Source: Pedobacter kyonggii
Lineage (GTDB): Bacteria; Bacteroidota; Bacteroidia; Sphingobacteriales; Sphingobacteriaceae
NCBI RefSeq assembly: GCF_004310665.1
Contig: NZ_SIXF01000038.1
Location: forward strand, 1-45,961
DNA: 45,961 bases
Direction of reading: 5' to 3'
Position 1 is the first letter of the stretch. Each line of letters starts with the position of its first letter. A model generated the notes under the pieces. That model ran no database searches and was not told the DNA's origin. It saw only the letters and a program-made list of their open reading frames with translations. The translations under genes and the position numbers were made by a program. Shown one piece after another: positions 8,543 through 17,674 of the stretch.

Positions 8543-10675
8543 ATGGCAAAGAAAAAATCGGCAAATATAAAATTAGTTCTGAATCAATTGGTTAGCGATG
8601 TTTTTGAAAAAAACAATAATCAGCTACTTAATTACAAACAGGTTTCGGCCAAATTAAATTTGAACGATCAAGAATCAAGAGAAACCATTCTCGAGGTCTT
8701 AAAAGAAGGGAAAAGTGCAGGAATTTTCTTAGAACCAGAAAAAGGTAAATTTAAACTTAAAGAACTACAAAATTTTATCATTGGCACCGTTGATATGACC
8801 GCCGATGGTTCAGCGTATATTGTTCCGGAAGATGAATTTGAGAAGGATATTTTTGTAGCTCCACGAAAACTCAAAAATGCATTACACGGGGACACCGTAA
8901 AGGCTTATGTTTTCGCAAAGAAAAGCGGTCGTAAAAATGACGGCGAAGTTGTCGAAATCATTAAAAGAGCAAAATCAGATTTTACAGGTGTAATCAAGAT
9001 ATCAGATCGTTTTGCATTTGTAATTGCGGATGATAAAAAAATGATGCACGATATTTTTGTGCCCCTGGCCGATACCCACGAAGCCAAAAACGGTCAGCGT
9101 GTATTGGTAACCCTATCAGATTGGCCTGAAAGTGCCAAAAACCCAATAGGAATTGTTAAGCATGTACTGGGAAACCAGGGCGAGAACAATACCGAAATGA
9201 ATGCTATTTTAGCGCAGTATGGTTTTCCATTAGAATTTCCACCACAGGTAGAACGCGAAGCCAATGCCATTCCAGAAGAAATTCCTGCAGCAGAAATTGC
9301 CAAAAGAAAAGATTTCAGAAAGGTATTAACTTTTACAATAGATCCGGCAGATGCGAAAGATTTCGATGATGCCATCTCTTATCAAAAACTCCCTAACGGA
9401 AACCACGAAATTGGTGTGCATATTGCCGACGTTTCGCATTATGTAATCCAGGGAACCGATCTTGATAAAGAAGCTTATAGCCGTGCAACTTCGGTTTATT
9501 TGGTAGACCGTGTAATCCCAATGTTGCCAGAGCGTTTGAGTAATGGTGTATGCTCATTACGTCCACACGAGGATAAATTGTGTTTTGCAGCTGTTTTCGA
9601 ACTGGATGAGCAGGCCAATATTCAATCCGAATGGTATGGCAGAACGGTAATCCACTCAGACAGAAGATTTAGTTACGAAGAAGCACAAGAAGTAATCGAG
9701 AATAAAGAAGGCGATTACGCTCAAGAAATTCTTAAACTGAATGAATTGGCTTATATCCTTCGCGATCGTAAATTTAAAAACGGTGCCATCAGTTTCGAAA
9801 GTACAGAAGTTAAATTCAAACTCGATGAATCTGGCAAACCAATTGGTGTTTACGTAAAAGAGCGTAAAGATGCCCATAAACTGATTGAAGATTACATGCT
9901 TTTGGCCAACCGTAAAGTTGCCGAATTTATAGCCAAGAAAACTAAAGGAAAAGACAAACTGACCTTTGTTTATCGTGTGCACGATTCGCCAAATATGGAA
10001 ACCCTGAATACTTTCGCAACTTTCGCTTCGCGTTTCGGTTATAAAATCAACACCAAATCGGATAAAGAAATTGCCAAATCACTGAATAATTTAATGGCCG
10101 ATGTAGAAGGCAAAAAAGAACAGAATATCCTGACTTCGCTGGCCATCAGATCTATGGCAAAAGCAATTTATTCGACTAAAAAAACCAGCCATTATGGTCT
10201 GGCTTTCGAATATTACACTCACTTTACTTCTCCTATCCGCCGTTATCCGGATGTGATGGCGCACAGGCTTTTACAAACTTATTTAGATGGCGGAAAATCA
10301 GCAGACATGGAATTTTACGAAGTGGCCTCTGTACATTCTTCGGCAATGGAGAAAAGAGCCGCTGATGCCGAACGTGCTTCGATTAAATACAAACAGGCCG
10401 AATACTTAGAGAACAATATCGGTACGGAGTACAAAGGGATTATTTCGGGTGTTACCGAATGGGGCATGTATGTAGAGATTGAAGAGAACAAATGTGAAGG
10501 TATGATTCGTTTAAGAGACATATCAGACGATTTTTATGTGCTTGATGAGAAAAATTATTGCATAGTAGGTCAACGCAAAAAGAAAAAATACCAGTTGGGT
10601 GATGAAGTGATGATTAGGGTAAAAAAAGTAGATCTTTCTAAACGTCAGATCGATTTCACCTTAATTCCAGATTAA
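8543..10675 (+). CDS. rnr: ribonuclease R
   Basis: A 710-residue processive 3'-5' exoribonuclease of the RNB family that degrades structured RNA and takes part in RNA quality control. Order of domains: an N-terminal winged-helix-like region, cold-shock/OB domains (GTVDMTADGSAYIVPEDE and ADDKKMMHDIFVPLADT), the RNB catalytic domain with the metal-binding DPADAKDFDD at 267-276, the TSPIRRYPDVMAHRLL segment, and an S1 domain at the end (ISGVTEWGMYVEIEENKCEG). Length and motifs are normal for the family. The start at 8543 gives a basic KKKSAN leader. The polyprenyl synthase follows after 46 bases and may be co-transcribed. Confidence 0.95.
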   Translation: MAKKKSANIKLVLNQLVSDVFEKNNNQLLNYKQVSAKLNLNDQESRETILEVLKEGKSAGIFLEPEKGKFKLKELQNFIIGTVDMTADGSAYIVPEDEFEKDIFVAPRKLKNALHGDTVKAYVFAKKSGRKNDGEVVEIIKRAKSDFTGVIKISDRFAFVIADDKKMMHDIFVPLADTHEAKNGQRVLVTLSDWPESAKNPIGIVKHVLGNQGENNTEMNAILAQYGFPLEFPPQVEREANAIPEEIPAAEIAKRKDFRKVLTFTIDPADAKDFDDAISYQKLPNGNHEIGVHIADVSHYVIQGTDLDKEAYSRATSVYLVDRVIPMLPERLSNGVCSLRPHEDKLCFAAVFELDEQANIQSEWYGRTVIHSDRRFSYEEAQEVIENKEGDYAQEILKLNELAYILRDRKFKNGAISFESTEVKFKLDESGKPIGVYVKERKDAHKLIEDYMLLANRKVAEFIAKKTKGKDKLTFVYRVHDSPNMETLNTFATFASRFGYKINTKSDKEIAKSLNNLMADVEGKKEQNILTSLAIRSMAKAIYSTKKTSHYGLAFEYYTHFTSPIRRYPDVMAHRLLQTYLDGGKSADMEFYEVASVHSSAMEKRAADAERASIKYKQAEYLENNIGTEYKGIISGVTEWGMYVEIEENKCEGMIRLRDISDDFYVLDEKNYCIVGQRKKKKYQLGDEVMIRVKKVDLSKRQIDFTLIPD

Positions 10676-10721
10676 AAATATAAAATTGTGCCTTAAACAC
10701 AGTGTTTACGCAATAAGTACA

Positions 10722-11696
10722 ATGCATACTACAGAAGAATTACAACAAATTTTAGATACTGCAATACAAAATTTAAAGTTTCCGGACCATCCTAAACAGC
10801 TTTACGATCCGATTACTTATATCATTAATCTTGGCGGGAAACGGGTAAGACCGTTATTAGTTTTAATGGGGACAGAGCTGTTTGGTGAAAATGCAAACGA
10901 ATCGATCCACGCCGCTATGGCCATTGAGATCTTTCATAATTTTACGCTCGTTCATGACGATATTATGGACAATGCACCACTCCGGCGAGGGAAAGCTACC
11001 GTCCACGAGAAATGGAGTACCAATATTGCCATTTTAAGTGGTGATGTAATGATGGTGGAAGCTAATAAAAGCCTTGCAAAAGTTAATCCAGCCTTTCTTG
11101 GTCCGGTATTGAATACCTTTAATGTAACCGCTCAGGGAGTTTGCGAAGGCCAGCAATTGGATATGGAATTTGAAGGCCGTGATGATGTGAGTATTGAAGA
11201 ATACATCAACATGATCAGGTTAAAAACGGCAGTGCTTTTGGGGGGAGCCTTAAAACTTGGAGCCATTATCGCTGGTGCCTCAGAAAAAGATGCAGACTTA
11301 GTTTATCAGTTTGGCGAAAATATCGGTATCGCTTTTCAGCTACAGGATGACATTTTAGATGTTTACGCTGATCCTGAAAAATTTGGAAAACAGGTTGGTG
11401 GTGATATCATAGCCAACAAAAAAACCTTCCTGCTATTAAAAGCCTTTGAACTTGCCGATGGAGAAACCAGAGCATCATTAGATACCTGGACTGGATACAA
11501 AGAATTTAATGCGCAAGAAAAAGTAGATACTGTGCGCCAGGTATACGACACTTTGGATATTCAGGATATTGCAAAAAAAAGCATGAATAACTACCTCAAC
11601 AGAGCTTTAGCTGTATTTGCGCAGATTAATGTGAGCGATGAGCGCAAAGCGAATCTCTTAATGCTTACTGATCAATTAATGGCCAGAGAATATTAA
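10722..11696 (+). CDS. polyprenyl (farnesyl/geranylgeranyl) diphosphate synthase
   Basis: A trans-isoprenyl diphosphate synthase of 324 residues that condenses isopentenyl diphosphate with allylic diphosphates to supply quinone and lipid precursors. The two Asp-rich metal-binding motifs are intact: DDIMD at 79-83 and DDILD at 209-213. GGKRVRPLL near the start binds diphosphate. The residues before the first motif (HNFTLVHDDIMD) have no obvious bulky pair, so chain length cannot be called; a medium or long chain (as in octaprenyl synthases) is possible. The ATG at 10722 is chosen over an upstream TTG at 10686. A small palindrome (AAACAC-A-GTGTTT, about 10696-10708) lies just before it. Confidence 0.88.
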   Translation: MHTTEELQQILDTAIQNLKFPDHPKQLYDPITYIINLGGKRVRPLLVLMGTELFGENANESIHAAMAIEIFHNFTLVHDDIMDNAPLRRGKATVHEKWSTNIAILSGDVMMVEANKSLAKVNPAFLGPVLNTFNVTAQGVCEGQQLDMEFEGRDDVSIEEYINMIRLKTAVLLGGALKLGAIIAGASEKDADLVYQFGENIGIAFQLQDDILDVYADPEKFGKQVGGDIIANKKTFLLLKAFELADGETRASLDTWTGYKEFNAQEKVDTVRQVYDTLDIQDIAKKSMNNYLNRALAVFAQINVSDERKANLLMLTDQLMAREY

Positions 11697-11702
11697 GATA
11701 TT

Positions 11703-11823
11703 CGTCATTTCGACTGAAGCATAGCGGAATGGAGAAATCTATAAAATTGATTTTTATTAAAATAGATTTAGCTTCGCTGAGCCTTCGGGTTCTCGGCCTT
11801 GTTGCACTTCGCTCGGAATGACG
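11703..11823. repeat. GTCATT-type inverted intergenic repeat pair
   Basis: The left arm begins CGTCATTTCGACTGAAGC and runs to AGAAATCTAT. The right arm is its diverged reverse complement, from ATAGATTTAGCTTCGC to TCGCTCGGAATGACG. Similar arms recur at about 17387, 17633, 24094, 38457 and 45578. This is a dispersed family of palindromic repeats, here immediately after the polyprenyl synthase stop. Confidence 0.75.
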
Positions 11824-12035
11824 CACTTATATACCCTAGCTTTCTGGAGTTGGGAGTTTTGGGTTTGGAGTCGATTAATTGATCTCTGCAATATGTCACC
11901 ATGTCCAAAGGACTCCTGTGGAGAGTGAAGTCGAAGGGCGATTAACCAGTCTGAGTTGAGCGCTTGGCGTTTAGCGCCAATTAACCGATTTGACCAATCG
12001 AACTAGTTCCTAATGAACCAGTGAACCATATATAA
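11824..12035. other. gene-free stretch before rpmA terminator
   Basis: Together with the preceding repeat this completes a 393-base gap between convergent genes. It contains degenerate phrases (GGAGTTGGGAGTTTTGGG; TCCTAATGAACCAGTGAACC) and a small hairpin TGGCG-TTTAG-CGCCA at about 11967-11981. No gene is visible. Confidence 0.5.
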
Positions 12036-12068
12036 AAACAAAAAAGTCCCGATTTGCATCGGGACTTT
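12036..12068 (-). terminator. rho-independent terminator of rplU-rpmA
   Basis: A perfect 11-bp stem (AAAGTCCCGAT 12043-12053, ATCGGGACTTT 12058-12068) has a TTGC loop. Read on the minus strand it is followed by a T-rich tract (complement of the A-run before 12046). It lies 21 bases beyond the rpmA stop. Confidence 0.92.
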
Positions 12069-12089
12069 CCTTTATAACTTTGTTACTAA

Positions 12090-12518
12090 TTATTCTGCAG
12101 GTGCAGCTTCTTCAGTAGTTTCGTCTTTTTTAGCTGCTTTTTTAGCAGGTGCTTTTTTAGCAACCGGAGCTGCTTCAACAACCTCTTCAGCTACAACTTC
12201 TTTTTTCGCAACCGCTTTTTTAGCAACTGGTGCTTTAGCTACTGCTGCTTCAATTTCAGCTTCAGTGATAGGAAGGATAGAAACATAAGATTTGTTATCT
12301 TGTTTCTTTCTGAAAATTACAGTACCATCAACTAAAGCAAATAAAGTGTGGTCTCTACCAATACCAACACCTTTATCAGGGTGGTGTTTTGTTCCACGTT
12401 GACGTACTAAAATGTTTCCAGCGATAGCTAATTGCCCACCGAAAATTTTAATACCTAAACGCTTACTATGCGATTCACGTCCGTTTTTCGAACTACCGGC
12501 TCCTTTTTTGTGTGCCAT
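12090..12518 (-). CDS. rpmA: 50S ribosomal protein L27 with long C-terminal tail
   Basis: Residues 1-84 are a normal bL27, beginning [16 protein letters not shown] and ending around YVSILP, with the conserved GNILVRQRG and [16 protein letters not shown]. The flexible N-terminus that reaches the peptidyl-transferase centre has no pre-sequence. Residues 88-142 form an unusual low-complexity tail of Ala, Lys, Glu, Val and Pro with repeated VAKK/APAKK words, which makes the protein about half as long again as usual L27. The stop is well supported by the terminator just downstream. The gene follows rplU after 52 bases, the standard L21-L27 operon order. Confidence 0.95.
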   Translation of the reverse strand: MAHKKGAGSSKNGRESHSKRLGIKIFGGQLAIAGNILVRQRGTKHHPDKGVGIGRDHTLFALVDGTVIFRKKQDNKSYVSILPITEAEIEAAVAKAPVAKKAVAKKEVVAEEVVEAAPVAKKAPAKKAAKKDETTEEAAPAE

Positions 12519-12570
12519 GATTTTATATTTTGTAACTCGCTAAAGAGCGAATTATTGGGTTAACAATTAA

Positions 12571-12882
12571 TTATAGAGTGATGTCTGAGATCTGAATCTT
12601 AGTGAAAAACTGGCGGTGACCATTTTTCTTTTTGTAACCTTTTCTACGTTTTTTGTGGAAAATAATTACTTTATCACCTTTTAAATGAGATACGATCTTA
12701 GCTGAAACTTTAGCACCTTTAACTGCAGGAGCACCTACAGTAATTGCACCACCGTTGTCAACCAACAATACATTATCAAATTCAATACTAGCGCCTTCAT
12801 CTCCTTGTAATCTGTGTACAAAAAGGTGCTGGTCTTTAGCAACTTTAAATTGCTGCCCTGCTATATTTACTATTGCGTACAT
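12571..12882 (-). CDS. rplU: 50S ribosomal protein L21
   Basis: A 103-residue bL21 of standard length. It begins [18 protein letters not shown] and has the conserved [21 protein letters not shown] region that contacts 23S rRNA, ending [10 protein letters not shown]. First gene of the rplU-rpmA operon, with a consensus Bacteroidota promoter 41-72 bases upstream. A short hairpin (TCGCT/AGCGA) lies between the two genes. Confidence 0.97.
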   Translation of the reverse strand: MYAIVNIAGQQFKVAKDQHLFVHRLQGDEGASIEFDNVLLVDNGGAITVGAPAVKGAKVSAKIVSHLKGDKVIIFHKKRRKGYKKKNGHRQFFTKIQISDITL

Positions 12883-12922
12883 TGTTTAAATATTAGTTTT
12901 TTAATTTTTATTTAACGAGGTG

Positions 12923-12954
12923 CAAATATAGAACAAATTCAATTAACACACAAA
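12923..12954 (-). promoter_or_regulatory. Bacteroidota-type promoter of rplU-rpmA
   Basis: On the minus strand TTTG (12951-12954) is followed after 20 bases by TATATTTG (12923-12930) and then CA. This is an exact match to the TTTG...TAnnTTTG -33/-7 consensus of the Bacteroidota primary sigma factor. The predicted leader is about 35 bases. Confidence 0.8.
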
Positions 12955-13499
12955 TACATATCGAAAATATTTTTCACTAAAATCATACAGGATCAAGATT
13001 CGGAGAATTTAAGGATTTCAATATCGATTTAACGACTATTTTAACTGCATTTTTTGAAAATCGTGGTTTAATAATTCTTAGGTTAAGCCTGCCTTGCTGT
13101 CTATTGTAGCAAACACTTATGATTGGAGCGCAAGGTCAGTGCAAAATATTAAGTTTCTTCCCGTTTTACGCTTATACGCTTCGCTTCCTCGTACCTCGTT
13201 GCTGCAGGGTAACGCTTCAACCAGGGCTAGAGAGCTAAGACTGCATTTCATTTTTATGGTTGCAGGGTGCACAACCCCTTGTTCCTAAACCCGACAGCAG
13301 CGGCAGCCTCCGATTTTCCATCGGAGCTACAGCGAATGGCGGGGCTGAAAACCTCCAAGAACCACAAGCCGCTCATTTCCAAATCGGAATTAAACACTCG
13401 CGAGCATACGCTTGGTTTCGGGCGGTGAGACACCATCCGAGATCTATAGCCATTCATTTCTAAATATTTTCCTTTGCAGTATTCTAGTCAGAGTTAACC
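12955..13499. other. long gene-free region with structured GC-richer block
   Basis: No convincing gene is seen between the rplU promoter and the GLPGLI gene. Positions of about 13190-13460 are richer in G+C than their surroundings and carry small hairpins: CTCCGAT-TTTCC-ATCGGAG (13308-13326) and a CGGTG-AGA-CACC stem near 13425-13437. Three short overlapping frames on both strands have unlikely compositions and no start signals. The block reads like a non-coding intergenic repeat; an unrecognised small RNA cannot be excluded. Confidence 0.45.
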
Positions 13500-13587
13500 G
13501 TCATTCTGAACGCAGTGAAGAATCTTACTTAATAGACTTAGAACCTAAGTTCAGCCTAGAGCGGTTCTTCATTACATTCAGAATGAC
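13500..13587. repeat. GTCATTCTGA-type inverted repeat pair
   Basis: The left arm, GTCATTCTGAACGCAGTGAAG, is mirrored by a right arm ending in TTCTTCATTACATTCAGAATGAC. The arms are imperfect and about 45 bases apart. It is a variant of the GTCATT repeat family found in other gaps of this window. Confidence 0.7.
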
Positions 13588-13704
13588 AAATTCTTCTTTC
13601 CCCTTAAGGATAATAGCAATAATTCTCCGTGTTAATCTATATGTCTCCGCAGCTAAAGACCCTACTTAATTCTCTTCGTTAAAAAATGTTAAAGCGTTTT
13701 TCTT

Positions 13705-13734
13705 ATTACGAATGTTTCGTAGATTTACGAAAAC
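13705..13734 (+). promoter_or_regulatory. putative BlaI operator/promoter of GLPGLI-receptor operon
   Basis: The site contains three half-sites, TACGA-ATGTT-TCGTA-GATT-TACGA. It matches 26 of 30 bases of the sequence directly in front of the BlaI-type repressor gene (19532-19561). A promoter-like TAGATTTA lies inside it, so a bound repressor would cover the -7 region. The GLPGLI start codon is 27 bases downstream. The similarity is seen directly; BlaI binding is inference. Confidence 0.72.
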
Positions 13735-13761
13735 TAAATAGATAACTTAAAAACCAACCTC

Positions 13762-14718
13762 ATGAAATTAACCCTAACCATTTGTTTAGCAACCGCTTTA
13801 ACCATTTCGGCAAAAGCACAAAGCCCCGATAAGGCTTTAGCAAGAGTACGGTATACTTTTACACACATCCAGGATACTACACAGCGCGATAAACCTAAAA
13901 CCGAAAACATGTTACTCGTAACTGGAAAAAATGCTTCTGTTTATACCAGTTACGATAAGCTGAACCAAGCGTTAAATACCCAGAAGCAGATTCAGGAGCA
14001 GATGAAAAACCAAACAGGCAACTCCAATATCAAAATCGAGGTGAAAAGTGAAATGAAAGCTCCATTAACACAGGAAGATTATTTCTTTTTTGCCAATGAA
14101 CATAAAATGATTACCAAGGAACGCCTGTTTAACAATTACCTTGTTGAAGAAACCGCTCCACAAATTGATTGGAAGATTTTAAAAGATACCATGAGTTTTT
14201 CAGGGATACCATGCCAGAAAGCAACCGCAACCTTTAAAGGCAGAAAATGGATTGCCTGGTTTGCCACAGAAATTCCTTTTCAAAGTGGTCCATGGAAATT
14301 AAATGGTTTACCAGGCTTAATTGTGGAAGCCTATGATGAAAAAAAAGAAGTAAAATTTACATTCGCTGGCCTTGAAAATGTAAAAGACGATGCCAACCAA
14401 ACAAACGCAGGTGATGACGGTAAAATTGCAATACCCAATGGCACAGGCGTAGTAAAAATGGTGGGTATAGATGTAAGCACTTCTTACCTTGGATCGGAGA
14501 TTAAATTACCTGCAGATGCCATTAAAACGACCAGAAAAGAATTAGATAAACTTAAAGCGGCAAGAGATAAAGACCCTCAAGGCTTTATGCAGGCACAAAT
14601 GGCCGCAAGTGGTATGCAGGGTTCATTTAAGACCACTGCCGCTCCCCGTCCGGCTGGAGGCGCAGGCATAACAAAAGCTGAAATCAACAACCCGATCGAA
14701 ATCCCTGAGAAAAAATGA
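13762..14718 (+). CDS. GLPGLI family exported protein
   Basis: A 318-residue protein with a signal peptide (MKLTLTICLATALTISAKA, cleavage before QSPDKA). The family-naming GLPGLI motif is at 182-187 in WKLNGLPGLIVEAYD, preceded by the typical QKATATFKGRKWIAWFATEIPF stretch. GLPGLI proteins are Bacteroidota-specific, exported and of unknown function, often beside TonB-receptor-like genes. Here the stop overlaps the start of such a gene by four bases (ATGA), indicating translational coupling. The C-terminal about 75 residues are Lys- and Ala/Gly-rich and probably extended. The upstream operator-like site suggests control by the BlaI/M56 pair encoded downstream. Confidence 0.88.
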   Translation: MKLTLTICLATALTISAKAQSPDKALARVRYTFTHIQDTTQRDKPKTENMLLVTGKNASVYTSYDKLNQALNTQKQIQEQMKNQTGNSNIKIEVKSEMKAPLTQEDYFFFANEHKMITKERLFNNYLVEETAPQIDWKILKDTMSFSGIPCQKATATFKGRKWIAWFATEIPFQSGPWKLNGLPGLIVEAYDEKKEVKFTFAGLENVKDDANQTNAGDDGKIAIPNGTGVVKMVGIDVSTSYLGSEIKLPADAIKTTRKELDKLKAARDKDPQGFMQAQMAASGMQGSFKTTAAPRPAGGAGITKAEINNPIEIPEKK

Positions 14719-17375
14719 GAAAATGCGCTATAATGCTGGTGCTACTGTTTGCTGCTTTTTCGGCGCTGGCACAGAAACCGATCAAAGGAATTGTTAAGGA
14801 TAGCAATGGAAAAGCAATTGAATCTGTTAATGTCAGTTTAAAAGATCCCGAAGGGAACATAATCAATTTCACCAGGACGAACAGCAATGGCGAGTTTAGC
14901 ATTAGTTTAAAAAATGATCAGATTACTGGCTATAAAATAGAAGCCTCGAGCATTGGTTATAAAAAACTGAGCATGGTTGTTGCCGATGTAAACAAAAATT
15001 ATGATCTGGTTCTGCAAAACAGCGAAACCGCATTAGAAACAGTTACCGTAAAAAACCGGCCATCTTTAACAGCAAATGGCGATACCTTAAATTACAGGCC
15101 ATCAGATTTTGCAGACAAACAAGACCGGAGCATTGGCGATGTACTTAAAAAAATGCCTGGAATCGAAGTTGCAGAGAATGGAAAGATCAGCTATAACGGA
15201 AAATCGATTTCTAACCTCTATGTGGACGGCGACAACCTTTTGGACGACAAGTATAACATTGGAACTAAAAGCATCCCACAGAGCGCTGTTGATAAGGTGC
15301 AGGTGATCCAGAATGATCAACCGATTAAAATGATGCGCAAAAACAACATGAGTGATGATGTTGCGCTAAATCTGGTGATTAAAGACGATGCTAAACTGAA
15401 AGTAATGGGCGATGCAACGGTTGGCGCAGGAATGCCCAACCGTTTTGACGAAAACCTAACGGCCATGTTATTTAATAAAAAGCTGAAATTTATCAACAAT
15501 ATTAAAGGCAATAATATTGGTAACGATCCGGGTATTGACCTCACCTCGCATAATTTATCGGATTATTTAAAACGCCTCGACAACAATAAGCCAAGTGGAT
15601 TGCTATCTACAGGGGCAGCTGGTGTACCCTCTTTACCACAAAGCAGGTATCTTTTTAATAAAGCTGGGCTCATCAATCTAAACAACTTATATAAGTTTAA
15701 TCAGGACCTGCAATTGAGGGCAAACCTTTCGTATCTATATGATCAGCGTGATCAACAATACAATAAATTTTCGGAAACTTACCTTTCGGGCCAAACCATC
15801 AGTTATTCAGAATCGCAGAACAATGCCATCAATCCGCAAAAACTCCGGGTACAGTTTAACCTGAATGGAAATGCAGATAAATATTACCTGAACAATAATT
15901 TTGTATTGGATTATGCACCTTATAAAACCTCTTCCGGCTTTGTAATCAATAATGTTGCAGCCAATCAGATACTTCGGCAGGAAACAATTGATATTTCTAA
16001 CGAATTTAATTACCGAAAAAAATTAAAGTCGGATGATGTGATCAACCTCTACTCCTATTTAAACCGCACAACACAGCCTGAAACATTAAACATTACACCG
16101 GGACTTAATGCCGATATCTTAAACAACGGAAATAGTTACCTCGGCTTAAACCAGTACATTAAAATACCAACCTGGTACACTAATAATTATGCATCATTTG
16201 CTTTTGTAAAAAACAATTTCGTACAAACCTATAAGGCAGGTTTTAATGTACAGCAGCAACAGCTCAACTCTGAACTTTACCGTAAACAAAATAACCAGCA
16301 AACAGAACTGGTTTCGGGCAATGCAGTAAATGACCTTGATTGGCTTAAAACAAAGCTCTACACTGAAGCTAACTATGATTTTACAAATGATAAAATAAAA
16401 GCAGGACTGAGTTTACCTTTGAGTTACAACCAGATCAATTACAGTGATGACGTAAATCAACTAGACAAAAGCCTGCATAGATTATTTTTAAACCCTTCAT
16501 TTAATGCAAGATATCAAACCAGTCCTGAGAATTATGTAACGGCAAATTATGCCTTCCGAAATGATTTGGGAGGAATTGACGATGTTTATCGTGGTACAGT
16601 TTTAAAAAATTACCGCTCACTTTTCGCGAACAATGCCCCGATTTCGGAATCGGAAACCCATAACATTGGAGCTGGATTTAACTTTAGAAAAGCGATGCAG
16701 ATGTTGTTTATTAATTTAACGGCTAACTACAGTGATGCTAAACTGAACACCATTTCTTCATACAGTTTGAGCAACAACATTCAGCAAAGGGTTGTTTTGC
16801 CACTAAACAACCACATCCGTACACTCTCATTCAGTGCAAATGCAAGTAAATATCTTTTCGACCTGAGAAGTACAGTGAGTGCAGGGGTAACTTTTTCGCA
16901 GAGTAAATACGATCAATTGCAGAATAATGAACTATTTGCCTTTAACGCGCAAACGGTTTCTTATAAAGTAGGTATAGAAGCAAAACTTACCAATTTCATC
17001 AACTGGTCTTACCTTGCTAATTTTGCGGTTACCGATAATAAAGCTAAAGTTGCTGGTGCGATAAAAACAAATTTCCAACAGCTTAGGCAGCAATCTACTT
17101 TAGCCATTACCACCGTTAGAAATGTGTATTTAAATTTATCTGCAGAGCATTTATTTACGCATCAATCTACACAGCCTAATCTGAAATATCTTTTTGCAGA
17201 TATGAACATCAAATACAAACTGTTAAAAATGAAAACAGATTTAGAATTTGGTGTAACGAATCTGGCCAATATCAAAAGGTTTGATGCGATTTACCTTTCA
17301 GCAAATTCACTTACAACCGGAACCTATTATATACCGGGCAGAGTGGCCATGCTGAAAGCTACTTTTAATTTTTAA
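14715..17375 (+). CDS. outer-membrane beta-barrel protein, TonB-receptor-like with CarboxypepD_reg domain
   Basis: An 886-residue outer-membrane protein. A signal peptide (MRKCAIMLVLLFAAFSALA) is followed by a carboxypeptidase-regulatory-like beta domain at about 22-105 (KPIKGIVKDSNGKAIESVNV), a plug-like segment (IGDVLKKMPGIEVAENG, LYVDGDNLLDDKYN) and a long beta barrel ending in FNF. This architecture is the barrel-family partner typical of GLPGLI genes rather than a classic SusC; no SusD gene is present. It probably moves or processes a peptide or other ligand with the GLPGLI protein, but no substrate can be named. It overlaps the GLPGLI gene by four bases and is convergent with the M56 gene. 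Confidence 0.82.
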   Translation: MRKCAIMLVLLFAAFSALAQKPIKGIVKDSNGKAIESVNVSLKDPEGNIINFTRTNSNGEFSISLKNDQITGYKIEASSIGYKKLSMVVADVNKNYDLVLQNSETALETVTVKNRPSLTANGDTLNYRPSDFADKQDRSIGDVLKKMPGIEVAENGKISYNGKSISNLYVDGDNLLDDKYNIGTKSIPQSAVDKVQVIQNDQPIKMMRKNNMSDDVALNLVIKDDAKLKVMGDATVGAGMPNRFDENLTAMLFNKKLKFINNIKGNNIGNDPGIDLTSHNLSDYLKRLDNNKPSGLLSTGAAGVPSLPQSRYLFNKAGLINLNNLYKFNQDLQLRANLSYLYDQRDQQYNKFSETYLSGQTISYSESQNNAINPQKLRVQFNLNGNADKYYLNNNFVLDYAPYKTSSGFVINNVAANQILRQETIDISNEFNYRKKLKSDDVINLYSYLNRTTQPETLNITPGLNADILNNGNSYLGLNQYIKIPTWYTNNYASFAFVKNNFVQTYKAGFNVQQQQLNSELYRKQNNQQTELVSGNAVNDLDWLKTKLYTEANYDFTNDKIKAGLSLPLSYNQINYSDDVNQLDKSLHRLFLNPSFNARYQTSPENYVTANYAFRNDLGGIDDVYRGTVLKNYRSLFANNAPISESETHNIGAGFNFRKAMQMLFINLTANYSDAKLNTISSYSLSNNIQQRVVLPLNNHIRTLSFSANASKYLFDLRSTVSAGVTFSQSKYDQLQNNELFAFNAQTVSYKVGIEAKLTNFINWSYLANFAVTDNKAKVAGAIKTNFQQLRQQSTLAITTVRNVYLNLSAEHLFTHQSTQPNLKYLFADMNIKYKLLKMKTDLEFGVTNLANIKRFDAIYLSANSLTTGTYYIPGRVAMLKATFNF

Positions 17376-17386
17376 TAAATAGATTC

Positions 17387-17660
17387 GTCATTGCGAGGAG
17401 GAACGACAAAGCAATCTTTCATGCTAGTGATTCTTGCTAAAAAGATGTCGGCTGAAAAAGCCTTCCCGTAATGGCGTTCCGAAGTTTATGACCTCTTGAA
17501 TACAATCTGCGAAAATCTTTTTGATCTGCGGGAAAAATAAGCAATCGACTATTTGTTTTCCCGCAGATTTAAGATGATAACGCAGATTTTTATCCCTAGC
17601 AATGCCTGTACATATTAAATGGCAAGTTTAAAAGATTTCTCGACTGCGCTCGAAATGACG
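17387..17660. repeat. intergenic repeat cluster between convergent genes
   Basis: Three repeat types are packed into this 299-base gap. CGTCATTGCGAGGAGG to GCAATCTTT begins at 17387. A 13-bp inverted repeat ATCTGCGGGAAAA (17524-17536) pairs with TTTTCCCGCAGAT (17556-17568), with further ATCTGCG words on both sides. GATTTCTCGACTGCGCTCG to AATGACG ends at 17660. The gap holds no gene. The ATCTGCGGGAAAA hairpin may end transcripts of both neighbours. Confidence 0.7.
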
Positions 17661-17674
17661 AATGATGAAATTAA

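Noticed and set aside
8395-8595. 66-codon plus-strand frame before rnr
   Set aside because: It is made of degenerate intergenic phrases, overlaps the rnr start, and its product has no family-like features.
13094-13669. Three short frames in the gap before the GLPGLI gene
   Set aside because: They overlap on both strands within a repetitive non-coding block, have no start signals, and the last spans a GTCATT inverted repeat.
14715-17375. SusC/SusD polysaccharide utilisation locus
   Set aside because: The barrel protein and the receptor at 35561 lack adjacent SusD genes, and the GH20 and sialidase-fold genes are far away, so no PUL is present.
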